From contig NZ_HG315690.1 in the NCBI RefSeq assembly GCF_000455345.1, positions 1,563,360-1,627,359 on the forward strand: a stretch of 64,000 bases of DNA. Direction: 5' to 3'. Source of the DNA: Halopiger goleimassiliensis (lineage in GTDB: Archaea > Halobacteriota > Halobacteria > Halobacteriales > Natrialbaceae). The first letter of the stretch is position 1; each line of letters begins with the position of its first letter. The translations under genes and the position numbers were made by a program. Of this stretch, positions 17,108-26,285 are shown piece after piece. The notes under the pieces are model-generated. The model worked only from the letters and a program-made list of their open reading frames with translations. It was not told the DNA's origin and searched no databases.

Positions 17108-18271
17108 TCAGGAGTCGTCCTCGTCGGCGTCCTCGGGGTCCTCGACTTCGCCGCCGAGTTCGATCGCCTCCTGGACGTCCTGGTCGGTGGCGGTCCCGTC
17201 TGCCGTCGCGTCCGCGGTTTCGTCGTCTTCGGACGCGGAACTCGATGACTCGTCGTCCGCGGATGCACTGTTCTCGGGTTCGGTGTCGTCGCCCGCTGTA
17301 CTCGGGTTGTCGTCCTCGGTTGCGTCGTCGGCCGTCTCGCCGTCGTCGTCGGGAGCCTCCTCGTCGTCCGCATCGTCCTCGTCGTCTGCGGCCAGCGCGC
17401 CGTTCGAGACCGTCACCTGGGCGTTCTGGATGACCTTGTCGCCCATCTCGTAGCCGGGGGTGTAGACGTCGGCGATGGTCCCTTCCGGCTGGTCGCTGTC
17501 GACCCGCATCATCACCTCGTGGCGCTGCGGATCCGTCTCGGTTCCCGGTTCGGGATCGATCTCCGAGACGTTCTCGTCCTCGAGGATGCGGTCGAACTCC
17601 CGCAGGGTCATCTCGATGCCCTCCCGGAGGCTCTCGACGTCGTCGCTGTCCTCCTCGAGCGCGCGTTTCAGGTTGTCACGAACGTCGACGAGTCGTTCGA
17701 CGAGGTCCTCGGTCGCGCGCTCTTTGATCTGTTCCTGGCGCTTCTTGGCCCGCTTCTTGTAGTTCTGGAAGTCGGCCTGTTTGCGTTTGAGCCGGTTTTT
17801 CAGGTCCTCGACCTCCTCCTCGTAGCTCTCGAGTTGCTCCTCGCGGTCCTCGAGGGCCTGCTCGCGGGCCTCGAGTTCGTCCTGCAGCTCGGAGATGGTC
17901 TCGGCCTGGGCGTCGACCCGTTCGCTCAGGTCGTCGAGTTCCTCGCGCTGGTGGTCGACGGTCCCCGCGAGGTCCCGGGCCTGTTCGACGATCGCGTTGA
18001 CCTGCGAGGCGAGTTCGTCGTCGTACTCGGTCACGCGATCGAGGAGGTTCCGGACGTCCTCGGCGGTCTCGGGCGCGTCCGCCCCGCTCGAGTCGGCCGA
18101 CGCTTGAGCGGTCGCGTCCGCCTCGGCGGTTTCACCCTCGGACTCGGCAGCCTCGGCGTTCGATCCCGCGTCGTTGTTCCCGTCTTCTGCAGCGGCCGTC
18201 TCGTCGTCCTCGGCCGCCTCCTCGGACGGGACACCCTGGGCTGGAGCGTTCGTGCCCTCGTCTTCGCTCAT
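17108..18271 (-). CDS. grpE: Nucleotide exchange factor GrpE with long acidic extensions (387 aa)
   Basis: GrpE releases ADP from DnaK. The coiled coil (about residues 85-165, ELQDELEAREQALEDREEQL) and the following FQNYKKRAKKRQEQ segment are typical. The beta domain holds a VMMRVDSDQPEGTIADVYTP segment and GYEMGDKVIQNAQVTVSNG. At 387 aa it is about twice the usual length. An acidic Ala-rich head (about 1-80) and a Ser/Asp/Glu-rich tail (about 285-375) flank the core, probably as disordered salt-adapted extensions. The start at 18271 (MSEDEGTNAP) is the first Met in acidic context. Divergent from the SDR gene at 18428. Confidence 0.95.
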   Translation of the reverse strand: MSEDEGTNAPAQGVPSEEAAEDDETAAAEDGNNDAGSNAEAAESEGETAEADATAQASADSSGADAPETAEDVRNLLDRVTEYDDELASQVNAIVEQARDLAGTVDHQREELDDLSERVDAQAETISELQDELEAREQALEDREEQLESYEEEVEDLKNRLKRKQADFQNYKKRAKKRQEQIKERATEDLVERLVDVRDNLKRALEEDSDDVESLREGIEMTLREFDRILEDENVSEIDPEPGTETDPQRHEVMMRVDSDQPEGTIADVYTPGYEMGDKVIQNAQVTVSNGALAADDEDDADDEEAPDDDGETADDATEDDNPSTAGDDTEPENSASADDESSSSASEDDETADATADGTATDQDVQEAIELGGEVEDPEDADEDDS

Positions 18272-18427
18272 GTTCGGGTCAAGGTACAGCGGTACTAAAA
18301 GGATTGAGGTCCCCACGCGAGAGCGAACCAACTTCTCCGGCCGTCGGTAGCCTGGCGGTGCTGGTCGTTCTCGCTCCCCGGATTGCGATACGGTAGCAAT
18401 TAGTAGGCGGCGGGTAACAGGTGGGCT

Positions 18428-19294
18428 ATGGGACTATCGAAACCCGACCTCTCGGGGAGCACGGCCTTTATCACGGGAACGACCCGCGGAATCGGGAAGG
18501 CGATCGCGCTCGCACTCGCGGAACAGGGGTGTAACGTCGTCTCGACCGGGAAGACGAGCGAGCACGACGACTACGGGGAGGACCGTGACCTCGAGGGGTC
18601 GATCGAGCAGACCGCGCGCGAGGTCGAGGAACGCGGTGCCGAAGCGCTCCCGATCAAACTGGACGTCCGCGACGAAGGGAGCGTCGAGGCCGCGGCCGAG
18701 GAGGCCATCGATCACTTCGGCGAGGTGAACGTGGTCATCAACAACGCCAGCGCGATCCAGCTCCTGCCGACGGCGGACCTGCCGCCGAATCGGTTCGACC
18801 TCATGACCGACGTGAACGTCCGCGGCACCTACCTCACCTGCCGGGCGTTCGCCGACCACCTCAAATCGCTCGAGCGGGACGCCTGGGTGCTGACGAACGC
18901 GCCGCCGATCGAAATCGACCGGAGTCCGGGCAGCGGCCCCTACACGTGGTCGAAGCTGGGAATGTCGTTCATCACGCTCTCGCTCGCCGGGGAACTGTCC
19001 GGCCACGACGTCGGGTGCAACACGTTCTGGCCGGTGACGGCCATCGATACGCGGGCGACGCGACACTTCGGACTCGGCACCGAGGACGACTGGCGGACGC
19101 CCGAAATCGTCTCTGACACCGTCCTCGAGATCCTCAGCCGGGACCCGTCCGCGTTCACGGGCAACGCCGTCTACGACGAAGAACTGCTGCGGGACGCAGG
19201 ACTCGAGGACTTCTCGGAGTACAACCTCACGCCCGGCGATCCCGAACCGCTCTCCGCGATGATCGCCGACCCCGACTACTCGCGTCCGGCGTAA
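18428..19294 (+). CDS. SDR-family oxidoreductase (288 aa)
   Basis: Short-chain dehydrogenase/reductase. The cofactor loop is TGTTRGIGKAIA (TGxxxGIG), NNAS marks strand 4, and the active site YTWSK gives the YxxxK pair. The usual catalytic Ser region reads VLTNAPPIE, where Ser is replaced. The overall style resembles HSDL2-like SDRs that act on lipid or steroid-like substrates, but the substrate is unknown. It stands alone, divergent from grpE. Confidence 0.85.
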   Translation: MGLSKPDLSGSTAFITGTTRGIGKAIALALAEQGCNVVSTGKTSEHDDYGEDRDLEGSIEQTAREVEERGAEALPIKLDVRDEGSVEAAAEEAIDHFGEVNVVINNASAIQLLPTADLPPNRFDLMTDVNVRGTYLTCRAFADHLKSLERDAWVLTNAPPIEIDRSPGSGPYTWSKLGMSFITLSLAGELSGHDVGCNTFWPVTAIDTRATRHFGLGTEDDWRTPEIVSDTVLEILSRDPSAFTGNAVYDEELLRDAGLEDFSEYNLTPGDPEPLSAMIADPDYSRPA

Positions 19295-19365
19295 TCGGTG
19301 TCGGCCACCGGCGGTTCGAAACGGGATCCAGACCGCTTTTGAGGATCGGTCACGCACCACTGGCC

Positions 19366-20805
19366 GTGAGTCGCCTCCCGAACTCGGGTTCGACGACGGT
19401 GCACCTCCGCTACGAGGACGGTACCGTCCGGATCGACGGCCTCGAGTCGTCCCTCGCGGAGAGCGTCCGCGAAGCGGTCCCGGAGCTCGCGGCCGATCAC
19501 CGCACCGACGGTCGACGGGTACCGGCGTTTCGCTACGCCGAACTGCGGCGGGCGCTCTCGCAGGCGGGCGTTCCGTCGGACGGTCTCGACGACGAGGTGC
19601 TGGCGCTCGAGTCGCTCGCCGACCTCGAGTCGACGTACGAACTGCGCTCGTACCAGCGGGAGGCGCTCGAGGCGTGGCTCGAGACGGACCGCTGGGCGGA
19701 CTCCGTGGGTCACGAGACGCTGGAGCGCGCGCCGGCGGGCGTCCTCGAGTTGCCGACCGGGAGCGGCAAGACCGTCATCGGGATCGAGGCCATCGAACGG
19801 CTCTCCGTCCCGACGCTCGTGGTCGTCCCGACCATCGACCTGCTGGAGCAGTGGATCGACGAACTCGAGACGGAGTTCGAGTGCCGGATCGGCCGCTTCG
19901 GCGGCGGGGAGCAGCGACTCGAGCCGATCACCGTCTCGACGTACGACTCGGCGTACCTCAAGGCGGACGCGGTCGGCGACCGGTTCGGCCTGGTCGTCTT
20001 CGACGAGGTTCACCACCTCGGCGGCGAGGGCTACCGCGAGATCGCTCGCCTGCTCGCCGCGCCGGCGCGACTGGGGCTGACGGCGACGTTCGAACGGCCC
20101 GACGAGGCCCACGAGGTGGTCGAGGAGCTGGTGGGGCCGGTCGTCCACCGCCTCCAGCCCGACGACCTGGCCGGCGACCACCTCGCGGCCTACGACGTCA
20201 AACGACTCGAGGTCGAGTTGACGCCCGCGGAGCGCGAGGCGTACGAACGCAACCAGGAGACGTTCACCGACTACCTCGCGCGATCGAACATCGACATGCG
20301 CCGCGGGTCGGACTACCAGGAACTCGTCAAACGATCGGGCTCGGACCCCGAGGCTCGCGAGGCGTTGCTCGCGCGCCAGCGGGCCCGCGAGATCATGTAC
20401 GGCAGCGAGGCCAAACTCGAGGCGCTCGCGGGGATCCTCGACGACCACCGCGGCGAACGGACGATCGTCTTCACCGCGCACAACGACCTCGCGTACGACG
20501 TCAGCGAGCGATTCCTGATCCCGACGATCACCCACCAGACCGGCGCAGCGGAACGGCGGGAGATCTTGGAGCAGTTCCGCGAGGGCACCTACACCCGGAT
20601 CGCGACCTCGAACGTGCTCGACGAGGGCGTCGACGTTCCCGACGCCGCCGTCGCCGTGGTCCTCTCGGGCAGCGGCAGCGAGCGGGAGTTCACCCAGCGC
20701 CTGGGGCGGATACTGCGCCCCGCCGAGGACAAGGAACGCGCGTTGCTCTACGAGGTCGTTGCCGCCGAAACATCCGAGGAGAACGTCGCGGAGCGGCGGC
20801 GCTGA
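19366..20805 (+). CDS. XPB/Rad25-type DNA repair helicase (479 aa)
   Basis: Superfamily 2 helicase of the archaeal XPB family. It has an N-terminal domain (about 1-80), Walker A LPTGSGKTVIGIEA, the DEVHH box (VVFDEVHHLGGEGY), motif III LGLTATFERPDE, and in the second RecA domain NVLDEGVDVPDAA and QRLGRILRP. Archaeal XPB opens DNA with its partner nuclease Bax1, encoded just downstream (21542). A GTG at 19366 was preferred as start because a TTTTGAG box about 27 nt upstream fits a leaderless transcript; a TTG at 19339 is the alternative. Convergent with dacZ, 28 bp apart. Confidence 0.9.
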   Translation: MSRLPNSGSTTVHLRYEDGTVRIDGLESSLAESVREAVPELAADHRTDGRRVPAFRYAELRRALSQAGVPSDGLDDEVLALESLADLESTYELRSYQREALEAWLETDRWADSVGHETLERAPAGVLELPTGSGKTVIGIEAIERLSVPTLVVVPTIDLLEQWIDELETEFECRIGRFGGGEQRLEPITVSTYDSAYLKADAVGDRFGLVVFDEVHHLGGEGYREIARLLAAPARLGLTATFERPDEAHEVVEELVGPVVHRLQPDDLAGDHLAAYDVKRLEVELTPAEREAYERNQETFTDYLARSNIDMRRGSDYQELVKRSGSDPEAREALLARQRAREIMYGSEAKLEALAGILDDHRGERTIVFTAHNDLAYDVSERFLIPTITHQTGAAERREILEQFREGTYTRIATSNVLDEGVDVPDAAVAVVLSGSGSEREFTQRLGRILRPAEDKERALLYEVVAAETSEENVAERRR

Positions 20806-20833
20806 CGGTCCGGTTGGCGACGCCTCAGCGCGA

Positions 20834-21406
20834 TCACGAGCGCCCGTCGGCGTTCCACGGGCCGCCCAGTTCGGACCGTTCGTTGGTCTCGAGTTCGCCG
20901 TCGTCGAACGCGCTCACCCGTCCCGTCTCCTCGCTGAGCGTCAGCGTCGTGACGACGTTCGGTCGTCGAGACGTATCGAGTGCGCTCATGTGTCTCGAGC
21001 CCATCCAGTCGGCGTAGTCGTCACGCTGGGGAGCGAGATCGTCCGTCTCCCCCGGAACGAGGTCCCGGAACCGGACCATCTGGCGCTGGACCACGCCGTC
21101 GACGCTGACGACCAGCCCGCCGTCCTGCGTGAGCGCGACGTGGCGAGCGGTCTCGTAGAACGTCTGGAGGTCGAGACAGACGTCCCGACAGCGCTCGACC
21201 GGCCACTCGTTTTCCCCCATCGGGTCCGCGAAGTCGGCGACTGACGGCCCGGTGACCACGGCGACGTACATCCCCGGCCCGGTGACGTACTGCTCGTCCC
21301 ACCGATCGAACGAGAGGCTGATCCCCTCGAGCGTGAAGCGAAGACAGTCGATCAGTTCCTGGACGCCGTCGTGGCGCTCGTAGGCGATCCGGAGGTCCTC
21401 GTCCAT
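20834..21406 (-). CDS. dacZ: Probable diadenylate cyclase DacZ (DisA_N domain, 190 aa)
   Basis: Predicted to make c-di-AMP from two ATP. The DisA_N landmarks are visible: a DG pair at residues 103-104 (VVSVDGVVQRQ), the GSRHMSALDTS loop (136-146) in place of the usual GTRHRAA, and VVTTLTLSEETGRVSAF (151-167). Length and layout match the short stand-alone DacZ of haloarchaea. In Haloferax the level of c-di-AMP matters for growth and osmotic response. The RHR third residue is Met here, which deserves testing. The gene faces XPB and is divergent from bax1 (135 bp). Confidence 0.78.
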   Translation of the reverse strand: MDEDLRIAYERHDGVQELIDCLRFTLEGISLSFDRWDEQYVTGPGMYVAVVTGPSVADFADPMGENEWPVERCRDVCLDLQTFYETARHVALTQDGGLVVSVDGVVQRQMVRFRDLVPGETDDLAPQRDDYADWMGSRHMSALDTSRRPNVVTTLTLSEETGRVSAFDDGELETNERSELGGPWNADGRS

Positions 21407-21541
21407 AGCGACCGTTGTGTCGCCACGACGTAATATCCGTCCCCGGCAGCCGCTTCTCGAGCCTCCCGGGGCCGTCCCCGTCGGCAACTCGCGTCAGTTG
21501 GACGAACGGTTTTTGCCCCATCGGCACCCATCTCGAGTCGA

Positions 21542-23095
21542 ATGCTCCGGAAGGACCTGTTGCGCGTCTCGCGTGCCGGCGGCGGGTATCACCCCCAGTT
21601 CGCCGACCGGGAACACCGCCCGCTGGCCGCTCGCGTTCTCGGGACCTTCCAGGATCACGTCGGCGAGACCCGGGCGACTCTCGAGGACGCGCTAACGGAA
21701 CTCGAGCGCGAGAGCGAGGACTTCAAACTCGTTCGGGGGCTCGCCTCGCTGGTCGAGCGCGACGCCCGTTTCGAAACCGACGCCGCGGTCGATCCCGAGC
21801 GTGCCCGGGAAGCGGTCTTCGAGGCCGCGGAAGCCGTCGGCGTCGTCACCGAGGACGAGCGCGCGATGGCGTTCATTCGAGCGGGGGAGCAACTGGACGT
21901 CTCCGCGGACGACCTCGAGCGCGCGATGTACGCCGACCTGGAGGAGCGGCAGGTCCTCGACGCGGTCGAGCCGCGCTGGGAGCCGGACGACCTGCTCGCC
22001 CAGTACAACCTCTCGCTCGCACAGACCGCGCTGTTCGACGCGACGGAGCTTCGGGTTCGAACGAGCGACCCCAAAGCCCTCGTCACGGCCATCAAGCGAC
22101 TCCGACTGATGTACGAGATTCGACGCCCGGCGGGTGGGGACGACGCCTCGAGCGTCGAGAGCCTCGCGAGCGACCGCGAGGTGATCGTCACCGGGCCGAC
22201 GCACCTGTTCCGGGCGACCAGACGGTACGGCACCCGGTTCGCGCGGCTCCTGCGAACGATCGCCGGAGCCGAGGCGTGGCACCTCGAGGCGACGATCGAC
22301 GACCGCGGCACCGAGCGGACGCTCTCGCTGGCCCACGAGGCTCCGGTCTCGGTGCCCGACACCGAACCGGTCGCCGACGTCTCCTACGACAGCGGCGTCG
22401 AGGCGGAGTTCGCGGCCCGCTTCTCGAGTCTGGACCTCGACTGGGACCTCGTGCGCGAACCCGAACCGCTGGCGACGGGCACGCGCGTGATGATTCCCGA
22501 CTTCGCGTTCGACTACGAGCACGGCGACTTCCGCGTCTTCTTCGAGATCATGGGCTTCTGGACGCCCGAGTACGTCGAGAAGAAGCTCTCGCAGCTGTCG
22601 GGTCTCGAGGACGTCGACCTGCTCGTCGCCGTCGACGAGTCGCTGGGCGTCGGCGAGGCGATCGAAGCCCGGGACCACCGCGCGATCGCCTACGACGGCT
22701 CGGTCCGGGTGAAAGACGTCGCGAGCGTCCTCCGGGAGTACGAGCGCCAGCTCGTCGCCGACCACGCCGCCGAACTGCCAGAGGAGTTGCGGCCCGATGG
22801 GGAGGCGATCTCGCTCGCGGCGCTGGCCGAGCGCCACGGGGTCAGCGAGGACGCGCTGGTCGACAAGACCTTCCCGGAGCACGAACGCGTCGGCCGGACG
22901 CTGGTCCGACCGTCGGTCCTCGAGGCACTCGCCGACGAACTCGCGGTCGGACTGTCGCTCTCGGAGGCCGAGGCGATCCTCGACGAACGGGGCATCGAGG
23001 ACTCGAGTGCGATCCTCGCCGAACTCGGCTACCGCGTCGAGTGGGAGGGATTGGCCGGCGGCACGCTCGTCGAACGGGAGCCGACGGACGAGTAG
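21542..23095 (+). CDS. bax1: Bax1 (DUF790) XPB-associated nuclease (517 aa)
   Basis: The N-terminus MLRKDLLRVSRAGGGYHPQF is typical of the DUF790/Bax1 family. The C-terminal half carries a PD-(D/E)xK nuclease core: GTRVMIPDFAFDYEHG, then FFEIMGFWTPEYVEKK. Bax1 binds archaeal XPB and cuts near the unwound site, as in nucleotide excision repair. The pairing with the helicase is conserved in archaea. Here the pair is interrupted by the oppositely oriented dacZ. ATG at 21542; length normal. Confidence 0.9.
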   Translation: MLRKDLLRVSRAGGGYHPQFADREHRPLAARVLGTFQDHVGETRATLEDALTELERESEDFKLVRGLASLVERDARFETDAAVDPERAREAVFEAAEAVGVVTEDERAMAFIRAGEQLDVSADDLERAMYADLEERQVLDAVEPRWEPDDLLAQYNLSLAQTALFDATELRVRTSDPKALVTAIKRLRLMYEIRRPAGGDDASSVESLASDREVIVTGPTHLFRATRRYGTRFARLLRTIAGAEAWHLEATIDDRGTERTLSLAHEAPVSVPDTEPVADVSYDSGVEAEFAARFSSLDLDWDLVREPEPLATGTRVMIPDFAFDYEHGDFRVFFEIMGFWTPEYVEKKLSQLSGLEDVDLLVAVDESLGVGEAIEARDHRAIAYDGSVRVKDVASVLREYERQLVADHAAELPEELRPDGEAISLAALAERHGVSEDALVDKTFPEHERVGRTLVRPSVLEALADELAVGLSLSEAEAILDERGIEDSSAILAELGYRVEWEGLAGGTLVEREPTDE

Positions 23096-23176
23096 CCGTC
23101 GGCGGATCGGCCGCCCCGTCCCAACGAGCGTTGGGGACGGACGTATGTGCGCGCCGCCGCTCGTTCGGGTAGGATC

Positions 23177-23314
23177 ATGACCGACGACTCCCACTCCGAC
23201 GACCCCAGCGGACTCGAGGCGGCCGAAGACGAAATCGACGAGGAACCGGAACCCGGGCTCGGCCCCGGAGCCGACGACGGGGACGAAGCGGAGATCGACG
23301 ACGACGGCGAGTGA
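23177..23314 (+). CDS. Small acidic hypothetical protein (45 aa)
   Basis: A short frame starting MTDDSHSDDPSGLEAAEDE and ending in EAEIDDDGE. About half the residues are Asp or Glu, and codon use matches neighbouring genes. It follows bax1 by 81 bp in the same direction. No family recognised. Acidic microproteins are common in haloarchaea, but a frame this short could be fortuitous. Confidence 0.4.
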   Translation: MTDDSHSDDPSGLEAAEDEIDEEPEPGLGPGADDGDEAEIDDDGE

Positions 23315-23559
23315 CTCCTCACTGCGAGTGGACCCACTGCGAGACGACCGGTGACGTTTCCGTCTCCCCCGGTCGGTAGTCTCTGAACGTCGGATAGCGG
23401 CCCAGTCCAGCGACGGTGCCGGATCGCGAGGACGAGAACGGGACTCGAGCGCACCGTCGCCTCTCGTCGCTATCGGCTGCGGCGCGGGCCGTACGCTACC
23501 CGAAGCCGACGGAACACGGCACGCCCACGTCCAACCGTTTTGCCGATCGCCGTGGGTGG

Positions 23560-24420
23560 ATGGCTCGAGCGATGGCACTCCCGCTACACACGGACGCAGG
23601 TTACCTCGGCGGCACGCATCCGTACGTTCGGGTCGGTGACGGTCCGAAGACGTTGCTCGTGCTCCCCGGCATCGGCGACGCGCTGTTCGACGGCGAGTAC
23701 GGCCGCGCGCGGACCGCACTCGCATGGAGCCGGTTTCGCCAGTTCACCGACGAGTACACCGTCTACCTGGTGAGTCGGCCGCGCGGACTGGCCGACGACG
23801 CATCGATCGAGACGATGGCGGCGGACTACGCACGCGTCCTCGAGTCGTCGATCGGACTGGGATCGGTACTGGGGCTCTCGATGGGCGGACTCATCGCCCA
23901 GGAACTCGCCCGCATCCGGCCGAGCCTGGTCGATCGACTCGTCCTGGGCGTGTCGGGCTGTCGCGTCGCCGCGGACGCGCGACCGATCCTCCGGGAGTTA
24001 CACGGGCACGCGATCGATCGAAACTGGACCGCGATCCGCTCGCGGCTGTACGAGGAGATGTACACCGGGATGCGACGACGGCTGTATCCGTCCCTCTCGA
24101 ACGTAATCGGACGACTCCGGCCGCCGACGCCCGCTGAATCGCGGGACGTGGTCGTCTCGTTCGAGGCGGTCCGCGACTACGACGGTACCGACCGTCTCGA
24201 GCGGATCGACAGACGGACCCTCGTGATCGGGGCCGACGAGGATCCCTTTTTCCCCGAGGGCATCCTCCGGGAGACCCACGCCGGGCTTCCCGACTCCCAA
24301 CTGGCGCTGTTCACCGGCGCGCGCCACGGCGTCTTCCTCGAGCAAAAGCAAGCGTTCGACAACTGGGTCCGACGATTCCTGGCCGGCGAAGCGGCGACGG
24401 TCCGTCGACGGACCGGTTGA
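23560..24420 (+). CDS. Alpha/beta-fold hydrolase (286 aa)
   Basis: Catalytic triad in order: nucleophile elbow GLSMGG (Ser), acid in VIGADEDPFF (Asp) and GARHGVFLEQ (His). The early oxyanion region is LLVLPGIGDALFDG. The start at 23560 (MARAMALPLH) was chosen over an upstream GTG because the upstream part is arginine-rich and non-conserved in character; an ATG at 23572 is possible. Substrate unknown. Confidence 0.82.
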   Translation: MARAMALPLHTDAGYLGGTHPYVRVGDGPKTLLVLPGIGDALFDGEYGRARTALAWSRFRQFTDEYTVYLVSRPRGLADDASIETMAADYARVLESSIGLGSVLGLSMGGLIAQELARIRPSLVDRLVLGVSGCRVAADARPILRELHGHAIDRNWTAIRSRLYEEMYTGMRRRLYPSLSNVIGRLRPPTPAESRDVVVSFEAVRDYDGTDRLERIDRRTLVIGADEDPFFPEGILRETHAGLPDSQLALFTGARHGVFLEQKQAFDNWVRRFLAGEAATVRRRTG

Positions 24421-24484
24421 GCTCCGGACGCGGGTCGAGTCGATCCGTGCGTCGGTCGACGGTCCTGGAGCGTCCACCGACGGT

Positions 24485-24507
24485 CTGACTGACCAGTCAG
24501 TTTAAAT
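24485..24507. promoter_or_regulatory. Perfect inverted repeat abutting a TATA-like box
   Basis: CTGACTG (24485-24491), spacer AC, CAGTCAG (24494-24500), immediately followed by TTTAAAT (24501-24507). ATG of the downstream gene is at 24535, giving typical promoter spacing. A 7-bp palindrome in the BRE/TATA position is where a repressor such as a TetR/AcrR-type dimer would block transcription. The sequence style (TGACTGACCAGTCA) resembles TetR-family operators. Confidence 0.6.
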
Positions 24508-24534
24508 TCGTGGCGATCGTACGCTCGAGCGGTT

Positions 24535-24813
24535 ATGAACGAACCGGCACCGACGTTGATGGAAGACATCGAACGGGCGGGGGAGGACCACATGCTCCAT
24601 CTGCTCGGCGCAATCGTCTCCGCGGTCGTTTCGCTGCTGCTGATCCCGATAGTGGGCCTCGTCGCCGTCTACAGCGGCTACCGGCTGTCGACCGCCATGC
24701 ACCGCTCGTGGTTCGGAATGCTGTTCGTCGCCGTCGGACTGACGAGCGTGGCGCTGTGGATACTGACGCTCGTCCTCTGGCAACTCGGCTACGTCCAGCT
24801 TCCCGGAACGTAA
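24535..24813 (+). CDS. Small two-helix membrane protein (92 aa)
   Basis: An acidic N-terminus (NEPAPTLMEDIERAGEDHM) is followed by two hydrophobic helices at about residues 22-48 and 57-85, joined by GYRLSTAMHRS. No family recognised. The gene has its own promoter, overlapped by a perfect inverted repeat (24485-24500), so it is probably regulated by a DNA-binding dimer. Confidence 0.65.
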   Translation: MNEPAPTLMEDIERAGEDHMLHLLGAIVSAVVSLLLIPIVGLVAVYSGYRLSTAMHRSWFGMLFVAVGLTSVALWILTLVLWQLGYVQLPGT

Positions 24814-24922
24814 CGGCTACTCAAGGGACTCTCGCTGGTCCGTGTACACGAATCTGGGAGGAACGCGTCGCTGGTCCCGAATACACACAAAATACTTATC
24901 CTGTTAACTGGTTGTCGTGTCC

Positions 24923-25288
24923 ATGTCGTCTCGCCCTCCAACGGCCTCACGCACGCCGTCGACCCGCTCGGGCACCTCGAGCGTTCCGTTCGGACTGGTG
25001 ATCATCGTCTTCCTCGGGTTTATCGGAGTTCTCTACTCGGGACTCGTCGGACTCGGCCTCCTCGGTGGGGAGTTCGGAGGGCTCGGAGCCGTCATTCTGG
25101 TCCTCGCTCTGTTACAGGCAGTCGTTCTCGTCGGCCTTCTCGGACTCCGGGCGTGGGCACTGGGCGTCGCGTTTCTGGTGTACGGCCTCGGATTGCTCGT
25201 CGATCTCCTCGGCGGCAACGTCGTCGGGGCTCTGATCAGTCTGATCATCGTCGTCTACCTCGCCAGCATATCGGAACGGTTCGACTGA
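24923..25288 (+). CDS. Small hydrophobic membrane protein (121 aa)
   Basis: A Ser/Thr/Arg-rich N-terminus is followed by three to four membrane helices (about residues 23-48, 52-75, 77-95, 97-115). A TATA-like TACTTATCC at 24893-24901 lies about 26 nt before the ATG at 24923, supporting a leaderless transcript from that ATG; a GTG at 24917 is the alternative. Its stop codon abuts the stop of the UbiA gene coming from the other side. Function unknown. Confidence 0.65.
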   Translation: MSSRPPTASRTPSTRSGTSSVPFGLVIIVFLGFIGVLYSGLVGLGLLGGEFGGLGAVILVLALLQAVVLVGLLGLRAWALGVAFLVYGLGLLVDLLGGNVVGALISLIIVVYLASISERFD

Positions 25289-26170
25289 TCAGCCCAGTGC
25301 GGAGAGCGGTTCGAACCGGACTGCCGCAACGAGCACCGCGAGGAAGACGTACGACCCACGAATGAGGAGCATGGTCGCGAGGCGGGGCTCCGCCCGCCGA
25401 GCGACGACTGCGACGGCCCCGAACGCCACGACCGCGAGTACTGTCGTCGGAGGAAAGACCCGTGCGACGGCGAGCGCGACGACGACCAGCAACGCGCCGG
25501 CCATGAGCCCGTACGCGAGGTCGTACGCTCGAGTCGGGCCGAGTGCGACCGCGACGGTCCGTTTCTCGATGGACCGGTCGTAGTCGACGTCCTGGGCGTC
25601 GTCGATCACTTTGATTCCGGATAGCAGGACGAGAAAGACGAGGGAGAATCCGAGTGGCACGGCCGCGACGGTCCCGGTCTGTACGTAGTAGCCGCCCAGC
25701 AGCGCCAGCGCGATGCCGAGCGGATAGCCGGTCGTCGCCGACAGCGGATTCGTGTCCAGTTGCGGCGCGTGATGGTACGCGATCAGCCACGTCGGGAGCG
25801 TCACGGCGACGGCAACCCAGTCGACGAGAGCGAACAACGCCAGACAGCACAGCGCGAACGCCGCCGTCGAGCCCACGAGTCCGACTCGACAGCCGCGTTC
25901 GGTGAGCGGATGGTCCTCGTCTTCGCCGCGCACGTGGAAGTCGACGTAGCCGTCCTTGAGGTGGGCCGTGTAGACGGCCGCGAACATCGCCGTGACGTGC
26001 ACGGCGGCCGTCGACGGCGCGACTGCACCGCCGAGGATGGCACCGAACAGCGACGCTGCCAGCGGTGGGAGCATGAACACGGGATGGACCTGCGACCAGT
26101 ACGCACGCACGAGACCGCCTAGCCCTCGCTCGTGGCGGACCAGTGACCGGTCCCCTCGCACCAGGGACAT
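25289..26170 (-). CDS. UbiA-family prenyltransferase (293 aa)
   Basis: Integral membrane enzyme with about eight to nine helices that joins a polyprenyl diphosphate to an acceptor. The first Asp-rich site is KDGYVDFHVRGED (in place of NDxxD), and the second is KVIDDAQDVDYDRSIEKRT. In archaea this family makes digeranylgeranylglyceryl phosphate, menaquinone or heme O precursors; the precise acceptor cannot be told. The start at 26170 (MSLVRGDRSLVRHERG) was chosen over upstream Mets that precede an Arg-rich stretch. Divergent from the ThDP enzyme. Confidence 0.85.
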   Translation of the reverse strand: MSLVRGDRSLVRHERGLGGLVRAYWSQVHPVFMLPPLAASLFGAILGGAVAPSTAAVHVTAMFAAVYTAHLKDGYVDFHVRGEDEDHPLTERGCRVGLVGSTAAFALCCLALFALVDWVAVAVTLPTWLIAYHHAPQLDTNPLSATTGYPLGIALALLGGYYVQTGTVAAVPLGFSLVFLVLLSGIKVIDDAQDVDYDRSIEKRTVAVALGPTRAYDLAYGLMAGALLVVVALAVARVFPPTTVLAVVAFGAVAVVARRAEPRLATMLLIRGSYVFLAVLVAAVRFEPLSALG

Positions 26171-26285
26171 GCGGGCAACGACAACGAACTGACGTATAAT
26201 ACCCACCCCGGCCCGAAGTCGGCGCGTGGCGACCGGCACTGGGAAACCACCTACATTGATGTGTCGTCTCGTACCACGAACGAGC

